Positions 16,681 to 24,804 of a stretch of 64,000 bases of DNA are shown piece after piece. Each line of letters starts with the position of its first letter. Position 1 is the stretch's first letter. Below the pieces are notes generated by a model. The model was given only the letters and a program-made list of their open reading frames with translations, searched no databases and was not told where the DNA came from. Origin of the DNA: UBA7672 sp965279085 (GTDB lineage: Bacteria; Pseudomonadota; Alphaproteobacteria; Caulobacterales; Hyphomonadaceae); contig OZ257149.1 of assembly GCA_965279085.1 (NCBI GenBank), positions 682,001 through 746,000 of the forward strand, in the 5' to 3' direction. Both the position numbers and the translations under genes were made by a program.

Positions 16681-17378
16681 GCCCCGCCCCGCCACTTCTG
16701 CCAGCCCTTGGCGCGAAGATCGCACGCCGGACATTCGCCGCAGCCATAGCCCCACGCATGCCTGTGCTCGCGATCGCCAAGATAGCAGGTGTGCGTGTCC
16801 TCGACGATCAGATCGACCAGCGTGGAGCCTCCAAGCTCGTCCGCCAGCGCCCATGTCTGCGCCTTGTCGAGATACATCAGCGGCGTCTCGATTGGCGTTG
16901 GGCGATCCATGCCAAGCGCCAATGCGCGCGCCATCGCATCCATCGTCGTGCGGCGGCAGTCGGGATAGCCCGAGTAATCCGTCTCGCACATGCCGCCGAT
17001 CAACGCCCCAAGCCCGCGCCGGTATGCGACCGCGCCGGCGAAGGTCAGAAACACCAGATTGCGCCCCGGCACGAAGGTGGATGGCAGCCCGCTATCAGCG
17101 AACCCGATTTCCTGGTCGCGCGTCAGCGCCGTGTCCGAAACCTCCCCAAGCACGCCAAGGTCGAGAACGTGATCCTCACCCAGCTTCGCCGACCATGCCG
17201 GAGACGCCGCGCGTAGTTTAGGAAGAAACGCCTTGCGGCACTCCAGCTCGACCCGGTGGCGCTGGCGATAGTCGAAGCCGATCGTTTCCACCCGCTCGAA
17301 CCGCGACAACGCCCACGCGAGGCAGACGGCGGAATCCTGCCCGCCGGAGAACAGCACGAGTGCGGAAGTGGTGGCCAT
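16677..17378 (-). CDS. queC: 7-cyano-7-deazaguanine synthase
   Basis: QueC is an ATP-dependent amidotransferase-like ligase that converts 7-carboxy-7-deazaguanine to preQ0. The 233-residue product has the PP-loop SGGQDS (11-16), the YRQRH segment, and the C-terminal zinc site CYLGDREHRHAWGYGCGECPAC. It is co-transcribed with queE, which it overlaps by 4 nt. The ATG at 17378 places the PP-loop at the normal distance; an upstream start would add an unconserved extension. Confidence 0.95.
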   Translation of the reverse strand: MATTSALVLFSGGQDSAVCLAWALSRFERVETIGFDYRQRHRVELECRKAFLPKLRAASPAWSAKLGEDHVLDLGVLGEVSDTALTRDQEIGFADSGLPSTFVPGRNLVFLTFAGAVAYRRGLGALIGGMCETDYSGYPDCRRTTMDAMARALALGMDRPTPIETPLMYLDKAQTWALADELGGSTLVDLIVEDTHTCYLGDREHRHAWGYGCGECPACDLRAKGWQKWRGGA

Positions 17379-17457
17379 CTGCGTGCGATGGCGCCACAGC
17401 CGATGCGGGTCAAGCGGACGCTTGCCACCCGTTCGCAACCGGCGCAAAACCCCGCCC

Positions 17458-17844
17458 ATGGGCCGGATGATCTACAAGGTGCTGACCGCTGAGCAGCTTG
17501 CCGCCGTCGAGGCTGGCGGGCCGGTGCAGGCGCCTGTCGATATCGCCGACGGCTATGTTCATTTCTCGACATCGAAGCAGGTACAGGAAACGCTGGCCAA
17601 GTGGTTCAAGGGGCAGAAGGACTGCGTCCTCGTCTCGGTCGACAGCGACGATTTCGGGATGGATCTGAAGTGGGAAAAATCGCGCGGCGGCGATTTCTTC
17701 CCGCACGTCTATGCCGACGTTCGCGAATACAACATAAGCTCGATCTGGCCGCTGGATGAGTTCGACGGAGATGGAGTGCCGCTCGCGCCCGATGTCGTCC
17801 TGAAGAGCCTCGAACCCCTCTCCAAGCCGGGCGTGAGCCATTGA
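17458..17844 (+). CDS. DUF952 family protein
   Basis: A 128-residue cytoplasmic protein beginning MGRMIYKVLT, with the DUF952 pattern DGYVHFSTSKQVQETL and FFPHVYADVREYNISSIWPLD. The family has an ADP-ribosyltransferase-like small fold and is commonly found next to pyrD; its function is not established. Start could be 17458 or 17467 (MIYK), neither with a clear SD. Its stop overlaps the pyrD start. Confidence 0.82.
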   Translation: MGRMIYKVLTAEQLAAVEAGGPVQAPVDIADGYVHFSTSKQVQETLAKWFKGQKDCVLVSVDSDDFGMDLKWEKSRGGDFFPHVYADVREYNISSIWPLDEFDGDGVPLAPDVVLKSLEPLSKPGVSH

Positions 17845-18899
17845 TCCTGCTCGATCTCGCTACCCGCGCGGTGCGCATCCTCCCGGCTGAGAGCGCCCAC
17901 CGTTTCACGATCAACGCGCTCAAGACCGGGCTGGCGAAGCCGCAGCCGCAGCTCGACGACCCTCGCCTCGCCGTCACGCTGAGGAAGTCGGGACTGAAAC
18001 TTCCGAACCCGATTGGCCTCGCCGCCGGTTTCGACAAGAACGCCGAAGTGTTCGCGCAGATGCTGGCGTTCGGCTTCGGCTTCGTGGAATGCGGCACCGT
18101 CACGCCGCGCCCGCAGGCGGGCAACCCCCGTCCGCGGCTTTTCCGGCTCGATGCGGATCGCGCAGTGATCAACCGCATGGGTTTCAACAACGAAGGCATC
18201 GGCTATTTCGTGCGCCGTCTTTCGTCAGCGCCACGCAGCATCGGCGTCGTTGGCGCAAATGTCGGCGCCAACAAGGATAGCCAGGATCGCATCGCCGACT
18301 ACGTCGCTGGCGTGAAGGCCGTCTGGCCCTACAGCTCCTACGTGACGATCAACATTTCCTCGCCGAACACCCCCGGCTTGCGAGGCCTGCAGGATCGTGG
18401 GGCGCTGGAAGAGCTGCTCGGGCGCGTCGGCGAAGCGGCGCGGGAGATGGACGCCGCCGTCAAGAACCGGCCTGTCTTCCTCAAAGTCGCGCCGGACCTC
18501 GACGACAACGCCGTCAAGGACGTGGCCGATGTCGCAAAGGCGCAGGATTGGTTGTCCGGCCTCATCGTCTCGAACACCACGATCGACAGGCCGGAGACAC
18601 TTGCCTCGAACCACAAGGCGCAGACCGGCGGCCTGTCGGGAGCGCCGCTGTTGGACAAGAGCACGCGCGTGCTCGCCGCCTTCCACGCCGAAATAGGCGA
18701 CCGGCTTGACCTGATCGGCGCGGGCGGCATCGCGTCGGCCGACGACGTTCTCACCAAGCTCCGCGCAGGCGCTCAGGCCGTGCAGCTCTATTCCGCCCTC
18801 GTCTACGAAGGCCCGATGCTCGTCCAGCGCATCAAGGACGATCTCGTCGCCATGATGGACGCTGCCGGCGCGGTCAGTCTGAAAGACCTCCTGAAGTAG
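17841..18899 (+). CDS. pyrD: Dihydroorotate dehydrogenase (quinone), class 2
   Basis: PyrD oxidises dihydroorotate to orotate with quinone in pyrimidine synthesis. The 352-residue product has the class 2 membrane-associating N-terminal extension (ATRAVRILPAESAHRFTINAL), FMN-binding GLAAGFDKNAE, the GTVTPRPQAGNPRPRLFRL loop, catalytic Ser in NISSPNTPGLR, and the C-terminal GAGGIASADDVLTKL phosphate site. Translation starts at a TTG that overlaps the DUF952 stop in TTGA, indicating coupling. Confidence 0.95.
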   Translation: MILLDLATRAVRILPAESAHRFTINALKTGLAKPQPQLDDPRLAVTLRKSGLKLPNPIGLAAGFDKNAEVFAQMLAFGFGFVECGTVTPRPQAGNPRPRLFRLDADRAVINRMGFNNEGIGYFVRRLSSAPRSIGVVGANVGANKDSQDRIADYVAGVKAVWPYSSYVTINISSPNTPGLRGLQDRGALEELLGRVGEAAREMDAAVKNRPVFLKVAPDLDDNAVKDVADVAKAQDWLSGLIVSNTTIDRPETLASNHKAQTGGLSGAPLLDKSTRVLAAFHAEIGDRLDLIGAGGIASADDVLTKLRAGAQAVQLYSALVYEGPMLVQRIKDDLVAMMDAAGAVSLKDLLK

Positions 18900-18901
18900 G
18901 C

Positions 18902-19061
18902 CCTCTCTCCCCGCCCGCCCGCATCCGCTGGAGAGCTGGAAGCGGGCGCCCGGTGGGACGCCGTGTCCTGGTGAAGCCAGCGGTGCGGTCTTGGCCGCCA
19001 GCCTCCACTGCGTCTTGCCCGGATCACGGGAGGTGGGCCCGCGAGACGGAGGGGAGAGAGA
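18902..19061 (+). ncRNA. Structured RNA candidate, possibly 6S-like
   Basis: No protein frame is credible here. The two ends are complementary over 10 bp (CTCTCTCCCC, 18903-18912, with GGGGAGAGAG, 19051-19060). Inside, GCGGGC (18942-18947) can pair with GCCCGC (19037-19042), and GACGC-C-GTG (18958-18966) with CAC-T-GCGTC (19006-19014), leaving a central bubble with a small CCCG/CGGG hairpin on the 3' side. Length near 160 nt, a closing stem, central bubble and apical arm are the 6S RNA outline. Strand is uncertain and no sequence consensus was checked. Confidence 0.4.
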
Positions 19062-19073
19062 ATTAGGCCTCCA

Positions 19074-19114
19074 CTAAAAGGTTGAGGCCGGACCTGTCGG
19101 AATGGTCCGGCCTC
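19074..19114 (-). terminator. Rho-independent terminator for the UrcA gene
   Basis: A perfect 11-bp stem (GAGGCCGGACC with GGTCCGGCCTC, 9-nt loop) lies 26 nt beyond the stop of the leftward UrcA gene and is followed on the minus strand by CAACCTTTTAG. Confidence 0.75.
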
Positions 19115-19139
19115 GCACGCGCCTCCGCAAATCGGGGGA

Positions 19140-19499
19140 TCAGCCGTCGGCGCGCGATTTGTTGTAGGCTTGGGCGACGGTCGCCGAGCCGAACTTGCTG
19201 ATGGTGTCGGCCATCGTCTGATCGATGCAGGCGTTCACGAACTTCCGTTCGTCGAGCGACATCTTCTGGTTGCCGCCGCAATAGCCGCGAACGTCCTGGC
19301 GAAGGCGGACGAGCAGCTTCTCTGCCCGGTCCACGCTGGTCATCTCGGAGGCGGCGAACCCAAAGTCGAACTTGAAGGGCACTCTGGCGTCGGCTGGTTG
19401 ATCCTCAGCCATGGCCGGGCCGGTCATGAACCCGACCGTGAAGGCGCCGGTGATGACGGCGCATGCGATCAGGTTTGTGGTGGAGACGATTGATTTCAT
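19140..19499 (-). CDS. UrcA family exported protein
   Basis: A 119-residue product with a signal peptide ending GPAMA (about 31) and a mature domain of UrcA type: a beta strand VPFKFDFGFAASEMTSVDRAEKLLVRLRQDVRGYC and a second helix ending FVNACIDQTMADTISKFGSATVAQAYN. The two cysteines at the conserved spacing likely form the family disulfide. UrcA proteins are periplasmic and of unknown function in alphaproteobacteria. GGAGAAAAACA precedes the ATG; promoter and terminator are both visible. Confidence 0.82.
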   Translation of the reverse strand: MKSIVSTTNLIACAVITGAFTVGFMTGPAMAEDQPADARVPFKFDFGFAASEMTSVDRAEKLLVRLRQDVRGYCGGNQKMSLDERKFVNACIDQTMADTISKFGSATVAQAYNKSRADG

Positions 19500-19583
19500 T
19501 GTTTTTCTCCGATTGGACTCGGTTATTTTTCTTATCGTCCCTTCCGGGATGGCCCTGACATCCATCTCGAAAGTCGATGCTTA

Positions 19584-19611
19584 TTTATCGAAAAACAATA
19601 TGACCTGTCAA
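19584..19611 (-). promoter_or_regulatory. Strong sigma-70-like promoter for the UrcA gene
   Basis: On the minus strand TTGACA (19611-19606) is followed after 16 nt by GATAAA (19589-19584), within an AT-rich stretch. It directs transcription into the UrcA gene about 85 nt downstream. Confidence 0.6.
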
Positions 19612-19670
19612 TGGACCAATCGGGGCGGGAATGTGGCTTTCGCTGCATCCCGTCTGCTGAAACCCCAATG

Positions 19671-19697
19671 AAAACGCCCGCGGCGAGGCCGCGGGCG
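19671..19697 (-). terminator. Rho-independent terminator
   Basis: CGCCCGCGG and CCGCGGGCG form a perfect 9-bp stem with a 5-nt loop, followed on the minus strand by TTTT. It ends the second, UrcA-like gene. Confidence 0.85.
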
Positions 19698-19723
19698 CTT
19701 CGTAACCTACAAAATCGGGCGGC

Positions 19724-20026
19724 CTACCTCGCAGCGATCACCGTCTCAGCCGTCGAGTCGCGCTGGGCATACAGCCCCGTCGGGTCTTGCTTGCCCACCT
19801 CGGCACGCGTCTCCTTCAGGCAAGCGAGATAGCCGTAGAAGCCCAGCCCGACGACGGGCGAGGCCGCCTCGTAGCAAACCTCCTTCACCGCCTTCTCGAG
19901 CTTGGCGACATACACAGCCACCTCCTCGCTCGAAGCGCCGGCCTTGGGAGCCATGACGGTTACAGGATCAGCGTGCGCAGCGGCAGCAAAGACGGCGGCA
20001 ACGGCGAAAATTGCGATGCGTTTCAT
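19724..20026 (-). CDS. UrcA-like small exported protein
   Basis: A 100-residue product with a signal peptide ending AAAHA (about 19). The mature region VAVYVAKLEKAVKEVCYEAASPVVGLGFYGYLACLKETRAEVGKQ has the paired-helix, two-cysteine arrangement of UrcA proteins, though the N-terminal strand is shorter and no second Leu-rich helix follows. It is probably a diverged UrcA relative, encoded next to the canonical one on the same strand but with its own terminator. Function unknown. Confidence 0.7.
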   Translation of the reverse strand: MKRIAIFAVAAVFAAAAHADPVTVMAPKAGASSEEVAVYVAKLEKAVKEVCYEAASPVVGLGFYGYLACLKETRAEVGKQDPTGLYAQRDSTAETVIAAR

Positions 20027-20239
20027 TGTTCTAGTTCTCCGGGTTGTCGTTTGAACGTTTGCGTACTCAACGACCCTGGAGCGTTTCCCTCTGCACGACT
20101 CGGCTTGTTATTGTGCAGATGCGAAGACGCTATGCTGCGCCGCACCCAAGTCAATTGCCCTTGCGTAAACTCTTCGCAATGGGAGCGTGACGGCCCCTCC
20201 GCGCCAGTGCAGCGTGCAGGCTGATTACGGAGCGGGCAG

Positions 20240-21223
20240 ATGCGGGCAGTCGTGTGCGAGGCGTTGGCGCAGGATTTCTCCCGCGTAACCCTCAAGGACG
20301 CTCCCCTGCCCGAGCCCGGCCCCGGCGAGGTGCGTGTGCGCGTCGAGGCGGCGAGCCTGAACTTTCCCGACCTGCTGATGTTGAAGGGCGAGTACCAGTT
20401 CAAGCCGGAGCCACCCTTCACGGTGGGCATGGACCTCGCGGGCGTTGTGGATGCCGTCGGCGAGGGCGTGGCGATACCGCTCGGCACGCGCGTGGCGGGC
20501 GGCGCGAAGACGGGGGCGTTCGCAGAGTACGCAATCGCGCCGGCGAGCAACCTCCATCCGGTCCCAGACGCGATGGCCGCACCGCTCGCCGCGGCTTACC
20601 CCGCAGCCTACACCACGGCCTACGTCTCGCTGGTCGAGCGTGGGCAGCTGCAATCAGGAGAGACGCTGCTGGTGCATGGCGCATCAGGCGGCGTGGGGAT
20701 GGCGACCCTGGATGTCGGGCGCATCCTTGGCGCGAAGGTGATCGCCACGACGGCGTCGGCGCAGAAGGCGCAGGCTCTCAAGGTCGCTGGGGCGCACGAG
20801 GTAATCGTACCGGGAGACAAACCCGGCGACGCTTTCCGCGAGCAGGTGAAGGCGCTGACCGGCGGCAAGGGCGCGGACGTGATCTTCGATCCGGTCGGCG
20901 GCGACGTGTTCGATGAGTCCACACGCTGCATAGCCTTCAACGGGCGGCTGCTGGTGATCGGCTTTGCAGGCGGCCGCATTGCTTCGGTCCACACCAACAT
21001 CCCGCTGATCAAAGGCTTCTCGGTGATCGGCGTGCGGGCGGGTGAATACGGACGGCAGTTTCCGGACAAGGGCCGCATCGTCCGCGACCAGATCTGGCGC
21101 TGGGCGGCGGAGGGCAAGACGCGGCCGACCGTATTCGCGGAACTACCGCTGGATCACTGGCGTGAGGCGTTCGAGCTGATGCGAGACAGGCGACTGGTCG
21201 GGAAAGTCGTGCTGCGGCCGTAG
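20240..21223 (+). CDS. NADPH:quinone oxidoreductase family (zinc-free MDR)
   Basis: A 327-residue medium-chain reductase: GroES-like N-domain with PLPEPGPGEVRVRVEAASLNFPDLLMLKGEYQFKPEPPFTVGMDLAG, then Rossmann domain with VHGASGGVGMATLDVGRILGAKVIATTAS. The catalytic zinc ligands of alcohol dehydrogenases are absent, as in quinone oxidoreductases. It would reduce quinones or activated alkenes with NADPH. ACGGAGCGGGCAG precedes the ATG. The convergent TetR gene 1 nt away may or may not control it. Confidence 0.9.
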   Translation: MRAVVCEALAQDFSRVTLKDAPLPEPGPGEVRVRVEAASLNFPDLLMLKGEYQFKPEPPFTVGMDLAGVVDAVGEGVAIPLGTRVAGGAKTGAFAEYAIAPASNLHPVPDAMAAPLAAAYPAAYTTAYVSLVERGQLQSGETLLVHGASGGVGMATLDVGRILGAKVIATTASAQKAQALKVAGAHEVIVPGDKPGDAFREQVKALTGGKGADVIFDPVGGDVFDESTRCIAFNGRLLVIGFAGGRIASVHTNIPLIKGFSVIGVRAGEYGRQFPDKGRIVRDQIWRWAAEGKTRPTVFAELPLDHWREAFELMRDRRLVGKVVLRP

Positions 21224-21224
21224 C

Positions 21225-21803
21225 CTATTTCACCCAGCCGGCCAGCACGGAGTCAGCAGCGGCGTCGAGCTCGGCGTCCGTCCACTTGCGGCCTTTCATC
21301 TCGGCTTTCAGCAGGTAGCTGACCGGCGCCATGAACAGGCTGCCGAGAAGGTCAGGCGGGAGGTTCTTGAAGTCACCCGAGGCGATGCCGGCCTTGCGGA
21401 GATCGTTGACCATCCGGCCGACGGCGCGGCCAGCTTCGCCGCCTTCACGCTCCGCAAGCGCAGACTCGGCGAAGCGCTGACCGAAGGCGAACGCATCCTT
21501 GTTCGCGCGGTAGGCCAGATAGATGGCCTTCCATGTGCGCTTCAAGCGCTCCGGCGGGGCCATAGTGGTGTCGAGTTCGGCGCCAGCGTCGAGGAACACC
21601 TCCTGCTTCATCTGGCGGTAGGCAGCGATCAGCAGGTCGTCCTTGCTTTCGAAGTGGCGATAGAGCGTGCCTTCAGCGACGCTCGCCTCGGCAGCAATGG
21701 CTGCCGTGGTGGCCGCTTCCATGCCATCGCGCGCCACGATGCGCGCAGCCGATTGCATCAGCTTCGCACGGGTCGCCTGGCCGGGAGTCGTCACCGCGTT
21801 CAT
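21225..21803 (-). CDS. TetR family transcriptional regulator
   Basis: A 192-residue regulator with the N-terminal TetR helix-turn-helix (TRAKLMQSAARIVARDGMEAATTAAIAAEASVAEGTLYRHFESKDDLLIAAY) and a C-terminal helical ligand domain. The start at 21803 gives the usual short N-terminus before the helix-turn-helix. It is divergent from the DUF429 gene (103-nt gap) and convergent with the quinone reductase. I do not see a clear palindrome in the divergent gap. Confidence 0.9.
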   Translation of the reverse strand: MNAVTTPGQATRAKLMQSAARIVARDGMEAATTAAIAAEASVAEGTLYRHFESKDDLLIAAYRQMKQEVFLDAGAELDTTMAPPERLKRTWKAIYLAYRANKDAFAFGQRFAESALAEREGGEAGRAVGRMVNDLRKAGIASGDFKNLPPDLLGSLFMAPVSYLLKAEMKGRKWTDAELDAAADSVLAGWVK

Positions 21804-21906
21804 GGCGGCCAAAGCGCCCGCAATGGCCCCGACTGTCAAGCTTCCGAACCGCCGCGCCCTCGCCCAACGCATTGGCTTCACAGTTAATCCCGTTCACCTT
21901 CGCGCC

Positions 21907-22713
21907 ATGAGCGATGCGCGATTCCTCGGGATCGACTTTTCAGGAGGCGCGGGACCGTGGCGCCCGGTGTGCGCCCGGCCGACCGTTTGGATCGCGGCGC
22001 TGGAAGGCCCGCGCCTTGTCGACCTGCGCCCGGTCCAGAAACTCGAGGGCGAGGGCGAACCGTTCGACAATCTTGTCACTCTGCTAAAGGAGGGACGCTA
22101 TCGCGCCGCTGCGATCGATGCGCCATTCTGCCTGCCGGAACCACATATGCCGCATGGGGGGCATGCGCAGCTTCTCAAGGACATCGCCGCACTATCGCCC
22201 TCCGAGGACCGCCCTTTCCCGCGAGGCGCGGACCTCGTCGCTTATGCAGCCGCACACGCTCCACTGGCGAGCGCCAAGCCCGCGCGTCTGACCGAGCGCC
22301 AGCACAACGCCACGCGCTCCACCTTGTGGAATGGCTCGCGTCCCGGCGCGCCTTTCGCGGCTGCCTGTCTCACATTGCTGGCCCGCGCTGGGCGTCCGGT
22401 GTGGCCGTGGAAGGACTCGCACGGCATGCTCGTCGAGACATTTCCGGCCGCACAGCTGAAGGCGTGGAACCTGCCTAACGCCGGGTATACGGACGATGAT
22501 GGCCGCCCCGTCCGGGCGAAGATCGTCACGCATCTCGAAGAGACAAGACACTTGATGATCGACGCCGCCGACCGGCGCGAGATGCTGCGCTCAGCAGACG
22601 CGCTTGATGCGGTGCTTGCGGCCTTCGGGGCGAAGGCGGCCGCCAATCGCAGGCTAAAGTTTGAGAAGCCGGCGAACTGGAAGGCCGAAGGCGCGATTGC
22701 GGTGCATGCGTGA
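21907..22713 (+). CDS. DUF429 family protein (predicted RNase H-fold)
   Basis: A 268-residue soluble protein. The opening ARFLGIDFSGGAG with an early Asp, the strand YRAAAIDAPFCLPE, and VETFPAAQLKAWNLP followed by an ALDAVLAAF helix are the DUF429 pattern, a family predicted to have an RNase H-like fold with acidic active residues. No enzyme activity is established. It starts close to the divergent TetR gene and is followed by a palindromic repeat. Confidence 0.75.
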   Translation: MSDARFLGIDFSGGAGPWRPVCARPTVWIAALEGPRLVDLRPVQKLEGEGEPFDNLVTLLKEGRYRAAAIDAPFCLPEPHMPHGGHAQLLKDIAALSPSEDRPFPRGADLVAYAAAHAPLASAKPARLTERQHNATRSTLWNGSRPGAPFAAACLTLLARAGRPVWPWKDSHGMLVETFPAAQLKAWNLPNAGYTDDDGRPVRAKIVTHLEETRHLMIDAADRREMLRSADALDAVLAAFGAKAAANRRLKFEKPANWKAEGAIAVHA

Positions 22714-22715
22714 CT

Positions 22716-22845
22716 CTTCCCCCGTGAAACGGGGGAAGTACGGCGAAGCCGGGATGGGGGCGGGCTCCATGCGTCGTGCTCGCGACTCGCCCTCAACGTC
22801 TCGCGAACTTCGTTCGCGATCCACTTCCCCCGCAGGCGGGGGAAG
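22716..22845. repeat. Palindromic intergenic repeat element
   Basis: Three hairpins in 130 bp: CTTCCCCCGT/ACGGGGGAAG (22716-22738), TCGCGAAC/GTTCGCGA (22801-22819) and CTTCCCCCGC/GCGGGGGAAG (22824-22845). The two outer hairpins have nearly the same sequence, so the element is bounded by related palindromes. This is the form of REP/BIME-like elements common in alphaproteobacteria. It lies between DUF429 and GNAT genes on the same strand and may affect their relative expression. Confidence 0.7.
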
Positions 22846-22858
22846 GGTTACATCGCAC

Positions 22859-23299
22859 ATGACCTTCACCATTCGTCCCTTCACCCACGCAGACCGCGAG
22901 CAGTGGGATCAGCTCTGGCAGGGCTATCTCACCTTCTATGAGTCCAGCGTCCCGGCGGATGTGACCGACATCACCTGGTCGCGCCTGATGGATCCCGAAG
23001 CGCCCATCCTCGGCTTCTGCGCGGCGACTCCCGACGGGCGGCTGCTGGGCATCGTCCATTACCTCTTCCATCCGGTGACGTGGGCGGCGGTGCCGCGCTG
23101 CTATCTGGAAGACCTGTTCACGTCGACCGAGGCGCGCGGCAAGGGTGTTGGCCGCGCGCTCATCGAGGCGGTCTATGCCGCCGCCGACCAGCGCGGCGCC
23201 GATCAGGTCTACTGGCTTACACAGGAGTTCAACGCCACGGCGCGGAAGCTCTACGACCAGGTCGCGAAGGCGACGCCTTTCATCAAATACCGGCGCTGA
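22859..23299 (+). CDS. GNAT family N-acetyltransferase
   Basis: A 146-residue acetyl-CoA-dependent transferase. The N-terminal strand is TFTIRPFTHADREQWDQLWQGYL and the acetyl-CoA loop is EDLFTSTEARGKGVGRALIEAVYAAA (R/Q-x-x-G-x-G/A). The FNATARKLYDQVA motif near the end is typical. The acceptor is not known. I start at the ATG at 22859 immediately after the repeat; longer in-frame extensions would translate the repeat. Confidence 0.9.
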   Translation: MTFTIRPFTHADREQWDQLWQGYLTFYESSVPADVTDITWSRLMDPEAPILGFCAATPDGRLLGIVHYLFHPVTWAAVPRCYLEDLFTSTEARGKGVGRALIEAVYAAADQRGADQVYWLTQEFNATARKLYDQVAKATPFIKYRR

Positions 23300-23367
23300 C
23301 AGCTCGCATCCGGCTGCGGGAATGCGTCCGCTTGCCCACACCTCATCCGAACGGCTAGCTAGCGCCC

Positions 23368-24273
23368 ATGGCCCAATCGATCGCCCGCGACGACATCTCC
23401 CTGCTCGAAGAGCGCAAGGCCAAGGCGACTGCCTGGTTCCAGACGCTGCAGGCGGACATCATCTCGCGTCTCGAGAAACTGGAAGATGAGGCGGCCCCGC
23501 CGCTCTATTCCGGCCAGCCCGGGCGCTTCGAGAAGACGCCGTGGAAGCGCGGCGATGGCAAGGAAGACCTCGGCGGCGGCACGATGGCCGTGATGCGCGG
23601 GCGGCTGTTCGAGAAGGTCGGCGTGCATGTCTCGTGCGTCTATGGATCGTTTGCACCGGAATTCGCGAAGACCATCCCGGGCGCCGACAAGTCAGGCGGA
23701 AAATTCTGGGCGAGCGGCATCTCGCTGATCGCGCACATGGTGAATCCGCGCGTGCCGGCGGTTCACATGAACACGCGGATGCTGGTGACTTCGGAAGCCT
23801 GGTTCGGCGGCGGGGCGGATCTGACGCCCCTGCTCGACTATCAGCGCCAGCAGGATTTCCCGGACGCGATCCAGTTTCACGATGCGATGCGGGCGGCGAC
23901 GGAGGGTTACTCGGGCGCCGATTACGCCGCGATGAAGAAACATTGCGAGGAGTACTTCCACCTCGCCCACCGCGACGAGCCCCGCGGGATCGGGGGCATC
24001 TTCTACGACCGTTACAACAGCGGGAACTGGGACACCGACTTCGCCTTCACCCAGTCAGTCGGCAAGCATTTCGCCGATGTCTATCCGGAGATCGTTCGCC
24101 GCCGGATGGTGGAAAGCTGGTCGCCGGAACAGCGCGAGGAACAGCTGGTTCGCCGCGGCCGCTATGTCGAGTTCAACCTGCTCTACGATCGCGGCACGAC
24201 GTTCGGCCTCAAGACCGGCGGCAATGTCGCGAGCATCCTGTCTTCAATGCCACCGGTGGTGAAATGGCCATGA
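23368..24273 (+). CDS. hemF: Coproporphyrinogen III oxidase, aerobic
   Basis: HemF uses O2 to decarboxylate coproporphyrinogen III to protoporphyrinogen IX in heme synthesis. The 301-residue product has the family segments FEKTPWKRGDGKEDLGGGTMAVMRG, VNPRVPAVHMNTRMLVT, WFGGGADLTPLL, EPRGIGGIFYDRYNSGNWDTDFAFTQSVG and YVEFNLLYDRGTTFGLKTGGN. Length is normal. Its stop overlaps the next gene in ATGA. Confidence 0.96.
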   Translation: MAQSIARDDISLLEERKAKATAWFQTLQADIISRLEKLEDEAAPPLYSGQPGRFEKTPWKRGDGKEDLGGGTMAVMRGRLFEKVGVHVSCVYGSFAPEFAKTIPGADKSGGKFWASGISLIAHMVNPRVPAVHMNTRMLVTSEAWFGGGADLTPLLDYQRQQDFPDAIQFHDAMRAATEGYSGADYAAMKKHCEEYFHLAHRDEPRGIGGIFYDRYNSGNWDTDFAFTQSVGKHFADVYPEIVRRRMVESWSPEQREEQLVRRGRYVEFNLLYDRGTTFGLKTGGNVASILSSMPPVVKWP

Positions 24274-24800
24274 AGCGTCTCGAAACACTCGCAAGGCTGC
24301 TCGCCGCGCCGCTCGCATTTGTAATGCTGACCGGCCTCTACCATCGCGGCGTACAATTTACGGTCGAGTTTCCCGATGGCTGGTCGGCGCCCACATCGCT
24401 GGACAACAACATCGTCGAGATCAAGAACGAAGCCGCGGGCGTCATTTGCAACGCTCAATCGAACTTCATGGCCACATTGAAAGGATCGCGCCTCGAAGAC
24501 CTGAACCAGCGTTACAACCTGGTCTTCAAGGCTGCCGATTGGGCCAACCTTCTCTCGATTCCGGAGAACGAGGTTAGCGTTCGGAAGGGTGAACGGCGGG
24601 CATTCGGCGACGCCTTCTTCCAGATCGCGACGCTGGATGTGAAAGCCGGCACGTTCGTGCCGAGCGACACGGTCATCCGCTTTGGCGTCTATATCCTGCC
24701 GGATCGCGTCACCATGGCGGGCTGCTATGCGAGCGCCGCCAGTTACTCCGCGTGGGAGGCGATCTTCGACAAGACGGTCAGCTCTCTGCGCCCGTGGTAG
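24270..24800 (+). CDS. Exported or anchored protein of unknown function
   Basis: A 176-residue product starting in the ATGA overlap with hemF. The first 25 residues (MKRLETLARLLAAPLAFVMLTGLYH) are a signal peptide or anchor; the rest has strands FTVEFPDGWSAPTSLDNNIVEIKNE, two cysteines (VICNAQS and MAGCYAS) and ends ASYSAWEAIFDKTVSSLRPW. This outline is like PsbP/Mog1-type small domains that measure in pre/post stress exported proteins, but I do not assign a family. Coupling to hemF may be incidental. Confidence 0.7.
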   Translation: MKRLETLARLLAAPLAFVMLTGLYHRGVQFTVEFPDGWSAPTSLDNNIVEIKNEAAGVICNAQSNFMATLKGSRLEDLNQRYNLVFKAADWANLLSIPENEVSVRKGERRAFGDAFFQIATLDVKAGTFVPSDTVIRFGVYILPDRVTMAGCYASAASYSAWEAIFDKTVSSLRPW

Positions 24801-24804
24801 CGGT

